64,000 nt of DNA. It comes from JASHUC01 sp035523875. GTDB lineage: Bacteria; Pseudomonadota; Gammaproteobacteria; Steroidobacterales; Steroidobacteraceae. Position numbers and translations under genes: made by a program. The number at the start of each line of letters is the position of its first letter. The stretch's first letter is position 1. The notes beneath the pieces are model-generated. The model did no database searches. It saw only the letters and a list, made by a program, of their open reading frames with translations, and was not told the DNA's origin. Positions 17,350 through 25,492 of the stretch are shown piece by piece. Where the stretch lies: positions 1-64,000 of the forward strand of contig DATKPY010000037.1 of NCBI GenBank assembly GCA_035523875.1, in the 5' to 3' direction.

Positions 17350-20217
17350 ATGGCATCGACGGTAGCCTATGCAGCGTTGAGCGGTAGCGAGCACGCCAAG
17401 CCCCGAGGGCACAAGGACTTGGGTGACTGCAAGCCGGGCCAGGAGATCTCCGTGACCGTGGTGCTGCGGCGTCGGCGCGGAGGTGCATCCGCCAAGCCGC
17501 CCGCGCGCTCCGCAGCGGCCTTTCCGCAGATCTCCCGCGCGCGTTTCTTGCGCACCCTCGGCTCCCATGCCGAGGATATGCGCGCCGTGAGCGCGTTTGC
17601 CAAGGCACACGGTCTCTCGGTCATCGAAAGCCATCCGGCGCGACGCAGCGTCCGACTGCGCGGCACGATTGCGGCGATCAACGCGGCATTCCGCGTGCGG
17701 TTGCGCGATTTTCAAGGACCGCGCGGCCGCTACCGCAGTCACAAGGGCCGAGCGTTTCTGCCGAAGTCTCTCGCGACGGGTATCGTGCAGGCCGTCCTCG
17801 GTCTCGATACCAGACCCGTTCCGGCCAAGCATTACGCCAAGCACTACGCCAAGCGGACGGCGAGCCGCGCAGATCCGCCGAACACGCGCGGGCTCACGCC
17901 GCAGCAAGCGGCGGCGTTGTACGAATTTCCGTCCGGCGATGGCGCCGGGCAGACGATCGGTATCTATGAAATGGCGACCTCTGAGGGGCCCCCTGGCTAC
18001 GCCATGGCCGACGTGACCGCCACGATGCGCGCATTCGGGGGCGACCTTGCGGTGCCGAAGCCCATCGATGTGTCGATCGATGGCACCGAGAACTCAGGGC
18101 AGTCCGATCCGGAGACGCTGCTCGATATCACCGTCTCTGGAGCGATCGCACAGCGCGCCAAGATCGCGGTGTACTTCACCGGCGAGTCGACCGAGAACAT
18201 CACGCATGCGCTTCAGCGGATGATTCACCCCGGTGCCGGCGACCCGGTGCCCACGATCCTCTCGATCAGCTACGGATGGGGGCTGGACGACGGCTCGCCC
18301 GACAACCTCACGGCGCAGGAGATCGCAGTCATCGACGATCTCTTCCAGGATGCGGCCACCCTCGGCATCTCCGTGCTGGTCTCGAGCGGCGATTCCGGTG
18401 CGAAAGTCGAGAGCAACACCCAGGCGCAGACGAGCTTTCCGGCGACGGATCCGTGGGTTCTCGCCTGCGGCGGCTCGACGATCGGTGAGGTGAGCGGTCC
18501 TTCGTTCGATGAGTACGTGTGGAACGATACGTTCGGGCAGAACTCCGGAGCGACCGGTGGCGGCATCAGTCCCCACTTCCCGGTGCCGAGCTATCAGGCC
18601 CCGCTCGAGCCGCCGAAAAACATCGTGAGCGGCAGGCCGGGGCGCGGCATCCCGGACGTGGCGGGCAATGCGAGCCCCAACAGCGGTTACCCCCAGGTCA
18701 TCGCAGGCGAGGGCTCCGAGAACGGGGGCGGCACCAGCGCGGTCGCGCCACTGTACGCGGGTCTGCTCGCCCGGATCAACGCGAACCTCGGGAGGTCGGT
18801 GGGCTTCATCAACCCGCAGCTGTACCAGTACGCGGGTAGCCTGTGCCGCGACATCGCGGGCCCACCCGGGCCCACAAACAACTCCTACGATCGTGTCAAA
18901 GGCTACCCGGCCGGCGTTGGCTGGAATGCCTGTACGGGATTTGGCAGCCTGAAGGGAACCGCGCTGCAAAGCGTGCTCGCAACCGCGGCCCGTTCAGGTG
19001 CGCCTCAGGTCGCCGTGACACGGAAGCGCACCACCAAGGTTTTCCATTCGGGCACCTTTGCCGGTGTTCCCGTGACCGACGCGTTCGCACGCGCGGCAGC
19101 CGAGGAGAAGCCGGTCGAGATGAGCCTGAGCGGAATCCCCTGGCCGCGGGGCCTGCAGCCGCAGGTAGTGCCGCTCGGTCGCTATCGGCGCGGGACGGCG
19201 ATCACGGGTCCGCTCAGCCTGACCACGAAAGTGGACGCCCTGATCGTCCTCTACACCGATCCGGAGACCAGTGCGTTGCTGGAGGTTTTCACCGGTGACG
19301 CCAGTTGGACGGCGGCGCGCAAGCGGACGTGGTGTGGCTACGGCCATCAGTTTGCAAAGTTTGCGCCCATCATCGAAGGCATCCCAGGCAACGCAGCCCT
19401 GAAGCAGGGACTGTTCGGATATCTCTCGGCGGTCAGAATCGGCCGCAAATACGTCCTCCTCTATAAGAGTGAGTTGCATCCGAAGCAAAACGGCAACAAG
19501 CTGCCCTTCATCCCCGTGATGCAGCAGTTGATCAGCGAAGTGACACCCGGCCTGGTCATCAGCACCGGCACCGCCGGCGCCATCGGCAGTGCCTTGAGGT
19601 GCGGCGATGTGGCCATCTGCAAGGCCGCGCGGTTCCACTGCCAGATGAGCTATCCCACCGAGCCGCAGATCAACGTGATGAGCGCGAGCCACGCGCCGCT
19701 GGTCAGCACCGCCTCGATCGACGCTCGGTACGTGCGCTACGCCGCCGCGAGTCTCACCAAGCTCTCGCTACCGGGTCTCGCAAAGTGCCATGCAAATCTC
19801 GAGAGGGAGCGGGGCTACGCGTTCGTCAAGCCGCCGAGCGCCGCGCCAGCCATCTATGCTGCCGGCCTCAACGCCGTTCCCGCCCCGCAGCCGATGGCGG
19901 TCGTGTCGGCCGACTATCTCACCGTCGATGATGATCACAACTCGGAGGGCCTGCAGGCGCTCGGAACCATGAACGAAACGGATGACGCGTTCCTGTTCTA
20001 CGGAATCGCGCGACTCTCGGGCGCCAAACCGCAGTGGCTTTCCATACGCAACGCCTCCGAGCCCCAGATCGTCGCGAAGCCGTTCCCCCCCGGCACGCCG
20101 CAGGCGAGCATCGTGAGCAAACTCAAAGGCATCGCGGGCCCGATCTATGGCATCTACCAGTACTGCACGACACTGAACAGCGCGTTTGCATGCTGGGCGG
20201 TGATCGCCGGAGCATGA
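17350..20217 (+). CDS. S53 (sedolisin/kumamolisin) peptidase fused to a nucleoside-phosphorylase-like domain
   Basis: 955 residues; AGGGAG stands seven bases before the ATG. Residues ~30-165 are a pro-kumamolisin activation domain (ISVTVVLRRR, MRAVSAFAKAHGLSV, GTIAAINAAFRVRL), ending in a His/Lys/Ala repeat (HYAKHYAK). Residues ~185-560 are the peptidase: E255 and D259 in PETLLDI, oxyanion D348 in SSGDSG and S463 in GGGTSAVAP complete the S53 triad plus Asp. Residues ~628-955 form a PNP/UDP-phosphorylase-like domain: DALIVLYTDPETSALL, VISTGTAGAIG, GDVAICKA, VVSADYLTVDDD, MNETDDAFLFYG (position of the ribose-binding Met-Glu, M874/E876) and WLSIRNASEP. There is no typical signal peptide, as in many bacterial S53 proteins. 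Known: S53 enzymes are acid proteases and PNP-type domains cleave or bind N-glycosides. The combination is unfamiliar to me. Confidence 0.85.
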   Translation: MASTVAYAALSGSEHAKPRGHKDLGDCKPGQEISVTVVLRRRRGGASAKPPARSAAAFPQISRARFLRTLGSHAEDMRAVSAFAKAHGLSVIESHPARRSVRLRGTIAAINAAFRVRLRDFQGPRGRYRSHKGRAFLPKSLATGIVQAVLGLDTRPVPAKHYAKHYAKRTASRADPPNTRGLTPQQAAALYEFPSGDGAGQTIGIYEMATSEGPPGYAMADVTATMRAFGGDLAVPKPIDVSIDGTENSGQSDPETLLDITVSGAIAQRAKIAVYFTGESTENITHALQRMIHPGAGDPVPTILSISYGWGLDDGSPDNLTAQEIAVIDDLFQDAATLGISVLVSSGDSGAKVESNTQAQTSFPATDPWVLACGGSTIGEVSGPSFDEYVWNDTFGQNSGATGGGISPHFPVPSYQAPLEPPKNIVSGRPGRGIPDVAGNASPNSGYPQVIAGEGSENGGGTSAVAPLYAGLLARINANLGRSVGFINPQLYQYAGSLCRDIAGPPGPTNNSYDRVKGYPAGVGWNACTGFGSLKGTALQSVLATAARSGAPQVAVTRKRTTKVFHSGTFAGVPVTDAFARAAAEEKPVEMSLSGIPWPRGLQPQVVPLGRYRRGTAITGPLSLTTKVDALIVLYTDPETSALLEVFTGDASWTAARKRTWCGYGHQFAKFAPIIEGIPGNAALKQGLFGYLSAVRIGRKYVLLYKSELHPKQNGNKLPFIPVMQQLISEVTPGLVISTGTAGAIGSALRCGDVAICKAARFHCQMSYPTEPQINVMSASHAPLVSTASIDARYVRYAAASLTKLSLPGLAKCHANLERERGYAFVKPPSAAPAIYAAGLNAVPAPQPMAVVSADYLTVDDDHNSEGLQALGTMNETDDAFLFYGIARLSGAKPQWLSIRNASEPQIVAKPFPPGTPQASIVSKLKGIAGPIYGIYQYCTTLNSAFACWAVIAGA

Positions 20218-20233
20218 ACGGCCTGCGCCTCGC

Positions 20234-21406
20234 TCACTCTGCCGCCGCGGCCGGTGCGTCATCGAACCGGAGCACGATCTTTCCGATGAACCGGTCGGAC
20301 TGCAGGAGGCTCAGCGCGCGCTGGTAGTCGTTCAGCGGGAACACCCGATCGATCACCGGTTGCAGCCGGTGAGCCTCGATGAAGGCGATCATCCGCCGAA
20401 AATCCGCGCGCGACCCGACGAAGACGCCCTGCGCCTTTGCGACCTTCTCGAGCAGGATCCCCGCGGGAATGTCTCCGTCGTAGCCCGTGAGACCGCCGAC
20501 GACCGACAACGTCCCGCCGGGGGCGAGGCTTTGCGCGGCCTCTCCCAGCGTGCGCTTGCCGCCCACGTCCACGACGAGGTCGGCGCCGCGACCCGCGGTG
20601 AGCGCCATCACGCGCTCACTCCAGCTCGGCACCGAACGGTAGTTGATGCTCTCGTGCCGCGCGATGCCGAGCGTGCGTTGCAGCTTCTCGTCCGAGCTGC
20701 TCGTGAGGATGATGCGCGCGCCGGTGGCCGCCGCGAACTGCATTGCGAAGGTGGATACGCCGCCCGTTCCCTCGATCACGACGACCTTGCTCGGGCCCAA
20801 TCGGTTACGACCAACGGTTGCAACCCACGCCGTCAAGCCGGCCGTCGGCAGCGTTGCGGCCTCCGCGTAGCTATAGCCCTTCGGCATCGGGATCACGCCA
20901 GTGTCATCGAGCGCGACGTAGTCGGCGGCGACACCGGCTACGGTCGCGCGGAGCGCCGGATCGAGCTGCTTGCGCGAGGGTGTTCCCTGCTGCCAATCTC
21001 GGAAGTACGTATTGGTGACGCGCTCACCGACCTGCAAATCGGTGACCGCCTTACCGAGCGCGACCACGTCGCCGGCGGCATCCGATCCGAGCTTTATGCC
21101 CGTGAGATCCGCGTGCGGGTTCGGCGCGAGCAGCGAGAGATCGTCACGGTTGAGCGATACGGCCCGCACGTGGACGAGCACCTGATGCTCCCCGAGCGCG
21201 GGCATCGGGCTACGGGTGAGCGTCCAGCGATAGCCCGCCGCGGTCTTCTCGAGGCTGATGCTGCGGACGATGTCGGGAAGCGGCGCTGCCGCCAGGGGCG
21301 CGGTGGCCGCAAGAACCGGTAAAAAAAGTTCCGCGGCTGCAGCAAAGACAATTACGGGACGAGCTAGACCCCTGGGCACGCCGAGCGAGCGCCGCCAATC
21401 AAGCAT
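20234..21406 (-). CDS. Exported MDR-superfamily (zinc-type alcohol dehydrogenase-like) oxidoreductase
   Basis: 390 residues from ATG 21406; its first 8 bases overlap the end of the DUF2007 gene. The first ~40 residues (GLARPVIVFAAAAELFLPVLAATAPLAAA) look like a signal peptide, unusual for an NAD(P)-dependent enzyme. The rest is a normal quinone-oxidoreductase-type MDR: VLVHVRAVSLNRDDLSLL, GSDAAGDVVALGKAV, GYSYAEAATLPTAGLTAW, VVVIEGTGGVSTFAMQFA (nucleotide-binding GxGGV), DLVVDVGG and FPLNDYQRALSLLQSDRFIGKIVL. No zinc-site cysteines are present. It could reduce an activated double bond or oxidise an alcohol. If the N-terminus is really a signal peptide the cofactor supply is puzzling; alternatively it is a membrane anchor or the true start lies downstream. 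Confidence 0.78.
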   Translation of the reverse strand: MLDWRRSLGVPRGLARPVIVFAAAAELFLPVLAATAPLAAAPLPDIVRSISLEKTAAGYRWTLTRSPMPALGEHQVLVHVRAVSLNRDDLSLLAPNPHADLTGIKLGSDAAGDVVALGKAVTDLQVGERVTNTYFRDWQQGTPSRKQLDPALRATVAGVAADYVALDDTGVIPMPKGYSYAEAATLPTAGLTAWVATVGRNRLGPSKVVVIEGTGGVSTFAMQFAAATGARIILTSSSDEKLQRTLGIARHESINYRSVPSWSERVMALTAGRGADLVVDVGGKRTLGEAAQSLAPGGTLSVVGGLTGYDGDIPAGILLEKVAKAQGVFVGSRADFRRMIAFIEAHRLQPVIDRVFPLNDYQRALSLLQSDRFIGKIVLRFDDAPAAAAE

Positions 21407-21587
21407 CACCGAGCACTTCCCGAGCGGCCTCGATGCGATCATCGGGCACGAGCAGCTGCACGCCTTCGGCTCCGCCTTCCATTCCCACGCCCACGCCGAC
21501 GACAACCGAGGGCACGCCGGCGGCCTCCAAGGCGATTCTGGCGAGATCCGCTTCAACCCGTGTCGGATAGGACTTGACGGCTGTCAT
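21399..21587 (-). CDS. DUF2007-type small protein
   Basis: 62 residues from ATG 21587 (an in-frame GTG at 21608 is the alternative). MTAVKSYPTRVEADLARIALEAAGVPSVVV, then GVQLLVPDDRIEAAREVL is the ACT-like pattern of DUF2007 (putative signal-transducing) proteins, which bind an unknown ligand or partner. Its stop lies inside the start of the MDR gene (ATGCTTGA), so the two are translationally coupled. Known members are often stand-alone cytosolic proteins. Confidence 0.75.
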   Translation of the reverse strand: MTAVKSYPTRVEADLARIALEAAGVPSVVVGVGVGMEGGAEGVQLLVPDDRIEAAREVLGDA

Positions 21588-21874
21588 CTGGGCACCTGTC
21601 AACTGCACTGCACGGAGTTCGGAGAAGCGCGGAGCTTGGGTCCTGCTATTCTGCGCCTCGAATCACCTCGCGGCACGCTCGACCGTCGAGACCCGTATCG
21701 TAGCAGCGGTTTGGGCCTCGAGTCCGCTCACGCCCGCGGCGAGGGAGCGCGGGGGTGAGGAGGTGGTGCTCGTAGCCGCACGGCGTCCGCGCCGGTTACG
21801 ATGGCGTTGGGGCGCTGCGCGCGGCATCGGAACCGGGGACGCGCGGCGGAGGTCGCGAGGCTTCACTGTAAGAG

Positions 21875-23269
21875 ATGCACACCTCGAGCTTGGGCGGCTG
21901 GATCTTCCTGCTGGGCTACCTGCTCACAGGGGCCGCATCGGCGCTCCACGCGCTTCTGACCAAACCCGATCCCCGCAGTGCGCTCAGCTGGATCGCGCTT
22001 TGCGGCTTCGTGCCGTACGGCGGAGCGCTGCTCTACTGGCTGTTCGGGATCAATCGGGTCCGTCGAGATCACAACCCGGTGCAGCCGCGAGCGGCACCGA
22101 ACGCGGCGCTCGCGGATACCTCGAGATATCCCGACCGACTCGCCGCACAGGTGCGTGTCGGCGATGCGCTCACGCGCCGCGCATTGGAGCGAGGCAATGC
22201 CATCGAGCCGCTGCAGAACGGCGAGCTCGCCTTTCCGCGCATGCTCGAGGCGATCTGCGGCGCCGCCGAGTCGGTTTGGCTCGCCACGTACATCTTTCAG
22301 ACGGACAAGGTCGGGCTCGCCTTTGTGGATGCGCTCGCAACCGCCGCGCGGCGCGGGGTGAGCGTGAAGGTGCTCGTCGACGGCGTGGGCGAGTGGTACG
22401 ACTGGCCCCACGTGGTGCCGATTCTGCGTCGTGCCGGAGTCCGCGCGGAGCGCTTTCTGCCGCCGCAGCTCTTCCCGCCCAACCTGTCGCTCAACTGCCG
22501 CAATCATCGCAAGATTCTCATCATCGACGGCGCAGTCGCGTTCATCGGCGGCATGAACCTCGGCGGTCGAGAGGTGGGCGGGGGAACCGGCCGCCGTATG
22601 ACGGACATCCATTTCGCGCTGCGCGGTCCGGTGGTGGGCCAGCTTGCGGACACCTTTGCGGCAGACTGGGAGTTTGCCGCGGGCCAGGTTCTACCGCAGC
22701 CGCCCGTGCAGCAGGCCGCCGGAGGGAGTGTCTGTCGCGTCATCACGGGCGGGCCAGACCAGGATGTGGATAAGCTCCTCCTCATCCTCGTGAGCGCGCT
22801 TGCAAACGCCGAGCGGCGCGTACAGATCATGACCCCATATTTCATTCCGCCGCTCGAGCTCGTCGCCGCGCTGGAGGCGGCATCCCTGCGCGGAGTCGAC
22901 GTCTCGATCGTGCTGCCGCGGCAGAGCAATCTGCGCTACATCGATTGGGCGACCCAGCACTGGATTCCGGCACTCGTCGCGCGTGGCGTCCGAGTTCATC
23001 TCCAGCAGCCGCCGTTCTCCCATGCGAAACTGATCGTCGTCGATGGGGCGTACGCGCACATCGGCTCCGTGAACGTCGACACGCGCAGCCTGCGGTTGAA
23101 TTTCGAGATTGCCGTCGAGGTGTATGACTCGGCATTTTGCGGTGCGCTCTCGGCATTCATCGCGGAGCGCGAGCAGACGGTAGCGCCTCTCCAGCAGAGC
23201 GCGCAGAGCGCGCGCCTGCTTCCGCGGATCCGCAATGCGCTGTGCTGGCTCGTCTCGCCGTATCTGTGA
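21875..23269 (+). CDS. cls: Cardiolipin synthase, phospholipase D family
   Basis: 464 residues. Two hydrophobic helices at residues ~8-30 and ~38-58 anchor it in the inner membrane. Two HKD motifs follow: NHRKILIIDGAVAFIGGMN (first) and SHAKLIVVDGAYAHIGSVN (second), each H-x-K-x4-D, plus the PLD-type context WLATYIFQTD and MTPYFIPP. It joins two phosphatidylglycerols, or uses another alcohol, to form cardiolipin. Length and order match ClsA rather than ClsB, which lacks the membrane helices. It is divergent from the DUF2007 gene over a ~290-base gap that must hold both promoters; I could not pick out -10/-35 elements there. Confidence 0.93.
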   Translation: MHTSSLGGWIFLLGYLLTGAASALHALLTKPDPRSALSWIALCGFVPYGGALLYWLFGINRVRRDHNPVQPRAAPNAALADTSRYPDRLAAQVRVGDALTRRALERGNAIEPLQNGELAFPRMLEAICGAAESVWLATYIFQTDKVGLAFVDALATAARRGVSVKVLVDGVGEWYDWPHVVPILRRAGVRAERFLPPQLFPPNLSLNCRNHRKILIIDGAVAFIGGMNLGGREVGGGTGRRMTDIHFALRGPVVGQLADTFAADWEFAAGQVLPQPPVQQAAGGSVCRVITGGPDQDVDKLLLILVSALANAERRVQIMTPYFIPPLELVAALEAASLRGVDVSIVLPRQSNLRYIDWATQHWIPALVARGVRVHLQQPPFSHAKLIVVDGAYAHIGSVNVDTRSLRLNFEIAVEVYDSAFCGALSAFIAEREQTVAPLQQSAQSARLLPRIRNALCWLVSPYL

Positions 23270-23350
23270 GTTTCGTAGCGTGTTGGTTTGTCGCCGCCAA
23301 CGCGTTACAGTGCCACGCGACTCCTTTGAGGGGGTTTTCCGGGACGCATC

Positions 23351-24505
23351 GTGAAGCAGATCGCTCGATTCAACCCCCGCAAAGCACGCCTTCGCCATCG
23401 CTCGGCTCGCAGCGTGCGCCTCGCCTGGGCCGCCCTGGCCCTGACCTGCATTCACGCAAGCGTCGCGCCTGGTGCGGTTTCCCGCGTGCGCGCACTCGCG
23501 CAGCACGAGCCCTGTACGCCGCGGGACGGTCTCAGCTTCATCTGCGGACCCGAAGGGAGCGAGGATATCGTGCGGATCCCCGGCACGACCTGGCTCATTG
23601 CGAGCGGCTTGAATCTCGGACGGCCGGCGCATCTGTTTCTGATCGATGCGCGGCGCAAGCGGGCCTCCGTACTATTCCCGGCCGCCGGAGCGCTCGCGGC
23701 GCAGGCGCGCATGCGAAGCGCAAGCGGCTGCGCCGGCCCGCCGGACCCGGCGCGCATGTCGATGGACGGACTCGGTCTGCGTGCCGGGCCGAGCGGCCGT
23801 GACATGCTGTATGCGGCCAACCACGGGGATCGCATGGCGATCGAGGAGTTCGCGGTCGATGCGCGCATGGACCCGCCTCGAGCCATGTGGGTCGACTGCG
23901 CACCGCTCCCGGCCGGCACGCTCCCGAATGCCGTGGCGCCGCTCGCGGACTCGGGCTTTCTGGTCACGACGTTCTATGATCCGCGCGATCAGTCCTCCTG
24001 GGAACGCATGGCGCGCGCAGAGCGGACCGGCCGCATCCTCAAGTGGGAGCCCGAGTCAGGGTTTCGCACGCTGCCGGGAAGTGAGATGTCCGGAGCGAAC
24101 GGGCTCGCGACGAGCCGCGACGGTCGCATCGTGTATGCGAGCGCCTGGAGCGCCCGCAAGGTTCTCCTCCTGCCCGTCACCGGTGGCAGACGCCGCGAGA
24201 TTCCCCTCGATTTCATGCCCGACAACATTCACCTGCTCGTCGACGGCACGCTCCTCGTTGGAGGTCAGCGCACGACGGTGGAGCGGATCGCGCGGTGCGG
24301 CGGGGGTGCGTGTCCGCAGGCGTGGGCGATCGTGCGGATCGATCCGCGAAGCGGTGTCGTGCAGCCGCTGCTCACACGCCCCGGGACGCCGGAGGTGAAC
24401 TACGCGTGCGGTGGAATCGAGCTCGGCGGGGTGCTCTATTTCACGGACCGCGGCACGCGTTCGGTTGCCTACATATCCCTCACGCAGCTTCCGTCACTCA
24501 AATGA
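23351..24505 (+). CDS. Secreted SMP-30/gluconolactonase-like beta-propeller protein
   Basis: 384 residues. The basic N-terminus followed by RLAWAALALTCIHASVAPGAV is a signal peptide. Repeated blades are visible: EDIVRIPGTTWLIASGL, HLFLIDARRKRASVLF, MLYAANHGDRMAIEEFAV, NAVAPLADSGFLVTTFY, GRILKWEPESGFRTLPG, SGANGLATSRDGRIVYASAW and DNIHLLVDGTLLVGGQ. The NGLATSRDG and DNIHLLVDG blocks match the calcium-site region of SMP-30/paraoxonase-type propellers, which hydrolyse lactones or esters. Export suggests an extracytoplasmic lactonase. Since an aldonic-acid catabolic cluster lies 3 kb away, a lactone of a sugar acid is a reasonable guess, but the substrate is not proven. Confidence 0.7.
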   Translation: MKQIARFNPRKARLRHRSARSVRLAWAALALTCIHASVAPGAVSRVRALAQHEPCTPRDGLSFICGPEGSEDIVRIPGTTWLIASGLNLGRPAHLFLIDARRKRASVLFPAAGALAAQARMRSASGCAGPPDPARMSMDGLGLRAGPSGRDMLYAANHGDRMAIEEFAVDARMDPPRAMWVDCAPLPAGTLPNAVAPLADSGFLVTTFYDPRDQSSWERMARAERTGRILKWEPESGFRTLPGSEMSGANGLATSRDGRIVYASAWSARKVLLLPVTGGRRREIPLDFMPDNIHLLVDGTLLVGGQRTTVERIARCGGGACPQAWAIVRIDPRSGVVQPLLTRPGTPEVNYACGGIELGGVLYFTDRGTRSVAYISLTQLPSLK

Positions 24506-24547
24506 GATGGAGCGCGGGCGGGCGCCCGCGCGAGAGAGGAGTCACCG

Positions 24548-25492
24548 ATGGCGAAGAAATCCCTGCGACAGCTGCTGCTCGAATCCACGGCGTGCGTGGT
24601 CGCGCCCTGCGTGTACGACTGCGCCTCGGCGCGTGCCGTGGAGATGGTGGGCTTCCCCGCTCTCATGTTGAGTGGCGGGGAGGTCTCGATCGCCATGAAC
24701 GGTGTCCTCGATTACGGGTTCACCAACCTCACCGACATCGAGTGGATCACGAGCCGGATCAGCCAGACCTCGCCCCTGCCGCTCGCGGCTGACATCGAGA
24801 ATGGCTACGGCGGTCCGCTCGCCGTCTACCGGGCTTGCAAGCGGATGGCGCGAGCCGGTGCGAGCGCGCTGCAGCTCGAGGACTCGAGCGACATGGAGGA
24901 GTCGACCCAGTTGCTTCCCCGCGAGAAGTACTACGAGAAGGTGAAGGCCGCGCTGGCCGCGCTCGAAGGGAGCGACTGCATACTCATCGCGAGGACCAAT
25001 GCGGACCCCAAGACGCAGCTCGATGAGGGGATCGAGCGTTGCCGACACGCGGTCGAGTTGGGTGCGCAGATGACCACCATCGTGAAGCTCAATTGCCTCG
25101 AGGACGCCCAATACGTCGCGCGCAGGGTTCCCGGCTGGAAGATGTACCCGGATGTCTCCGGCAGGCACGGTGTTCCGGAGGTGACCGTCGAGGAGATCTA
25201 CCCGCTCGGCTTCAACTTCATGACCATGCACTATCTGCTCAAAGCCGCCATGGACGGCATGCTCGAGCACGGGAAGCGGAATTTCGCGCAGCAGGGGTGC
25301 CTCTATACCTGCGACAAGCAGGATGCGACCGGCATCCACGGGATGAGTGCGACGCCGCTCTTCGACCCGCGCGGCTACATGGAGCTCGAGGCGCGCTTCA
25401 GCGGCCGGAAGAAGGAGTTCACGATCGTCGGCAATGCGGTTGAGGACTATCCGCAAGGGTTCGTGCGCACGGCGATCACGGATCGCTTCTAG
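24548..25492 (+). CDS. Isocitrate lyase/PEP mutase superfamily enzyme (C-C or P-C bond lyase)
   Basis: 314 residues; GAGAGGAG precedes the ATG. A TIM barrel of the ICL/PEPM family: VVAPCVYDCASARAVEMVGFPALMLSG, then PLPLAADIENGYGG (metal-binding DxExGYG), GASALQLEDSS and CILIARTNAD. The loop that in methylisocitrate and isocitrate lyases carries KKCGH is replaced by SDMEESTQLLPREKYYEK with no Cys, so it is not a canonical lyase of that type. Oxaloacetate decarboxylase, dimethylmalate lyase-like or PEP-mutase-like activity are candidates. Its stop shares a CTAG with the convergent MFS gene. It starts 43 bases after the beta-propeller gene and may be co-transcribed. Confidence 0.8.
   Translation: MAKKSLRQLLLESTACVVAPCVYDCASARAVEMVGFPALMLSGGEVSIAMNGVLDYGFTNLTDIEWITSRISQTSPLPLAADIENGYGGPLAVYRACKRMARAGASALQLEDSSDMEESTQLLPREKYYEKVKAALAALEGSDCILIARTNADPKTQLDEGIERCRHAVELGAQMTTIVKLNCLEDAQYVARRVPGWKMYPDVSGRHGVPEVTVEEIYPLGFNFMTMHYLLKAAMDGMLEHGKRNFAQQGCLYTCDKQDATGIHGMSATPLFDPRGYMELEARFSGRKKEFTIVGNAVEDYPQGFVRTAITDRF

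Noticed and set aside
17830..17860. Short repeat coding HYAKHYAK as a possible tandem-repeat element
   Set aside because: Only two 12-base copies, within the pro-domain linker of the S53 gene; too short to be a repeat element.
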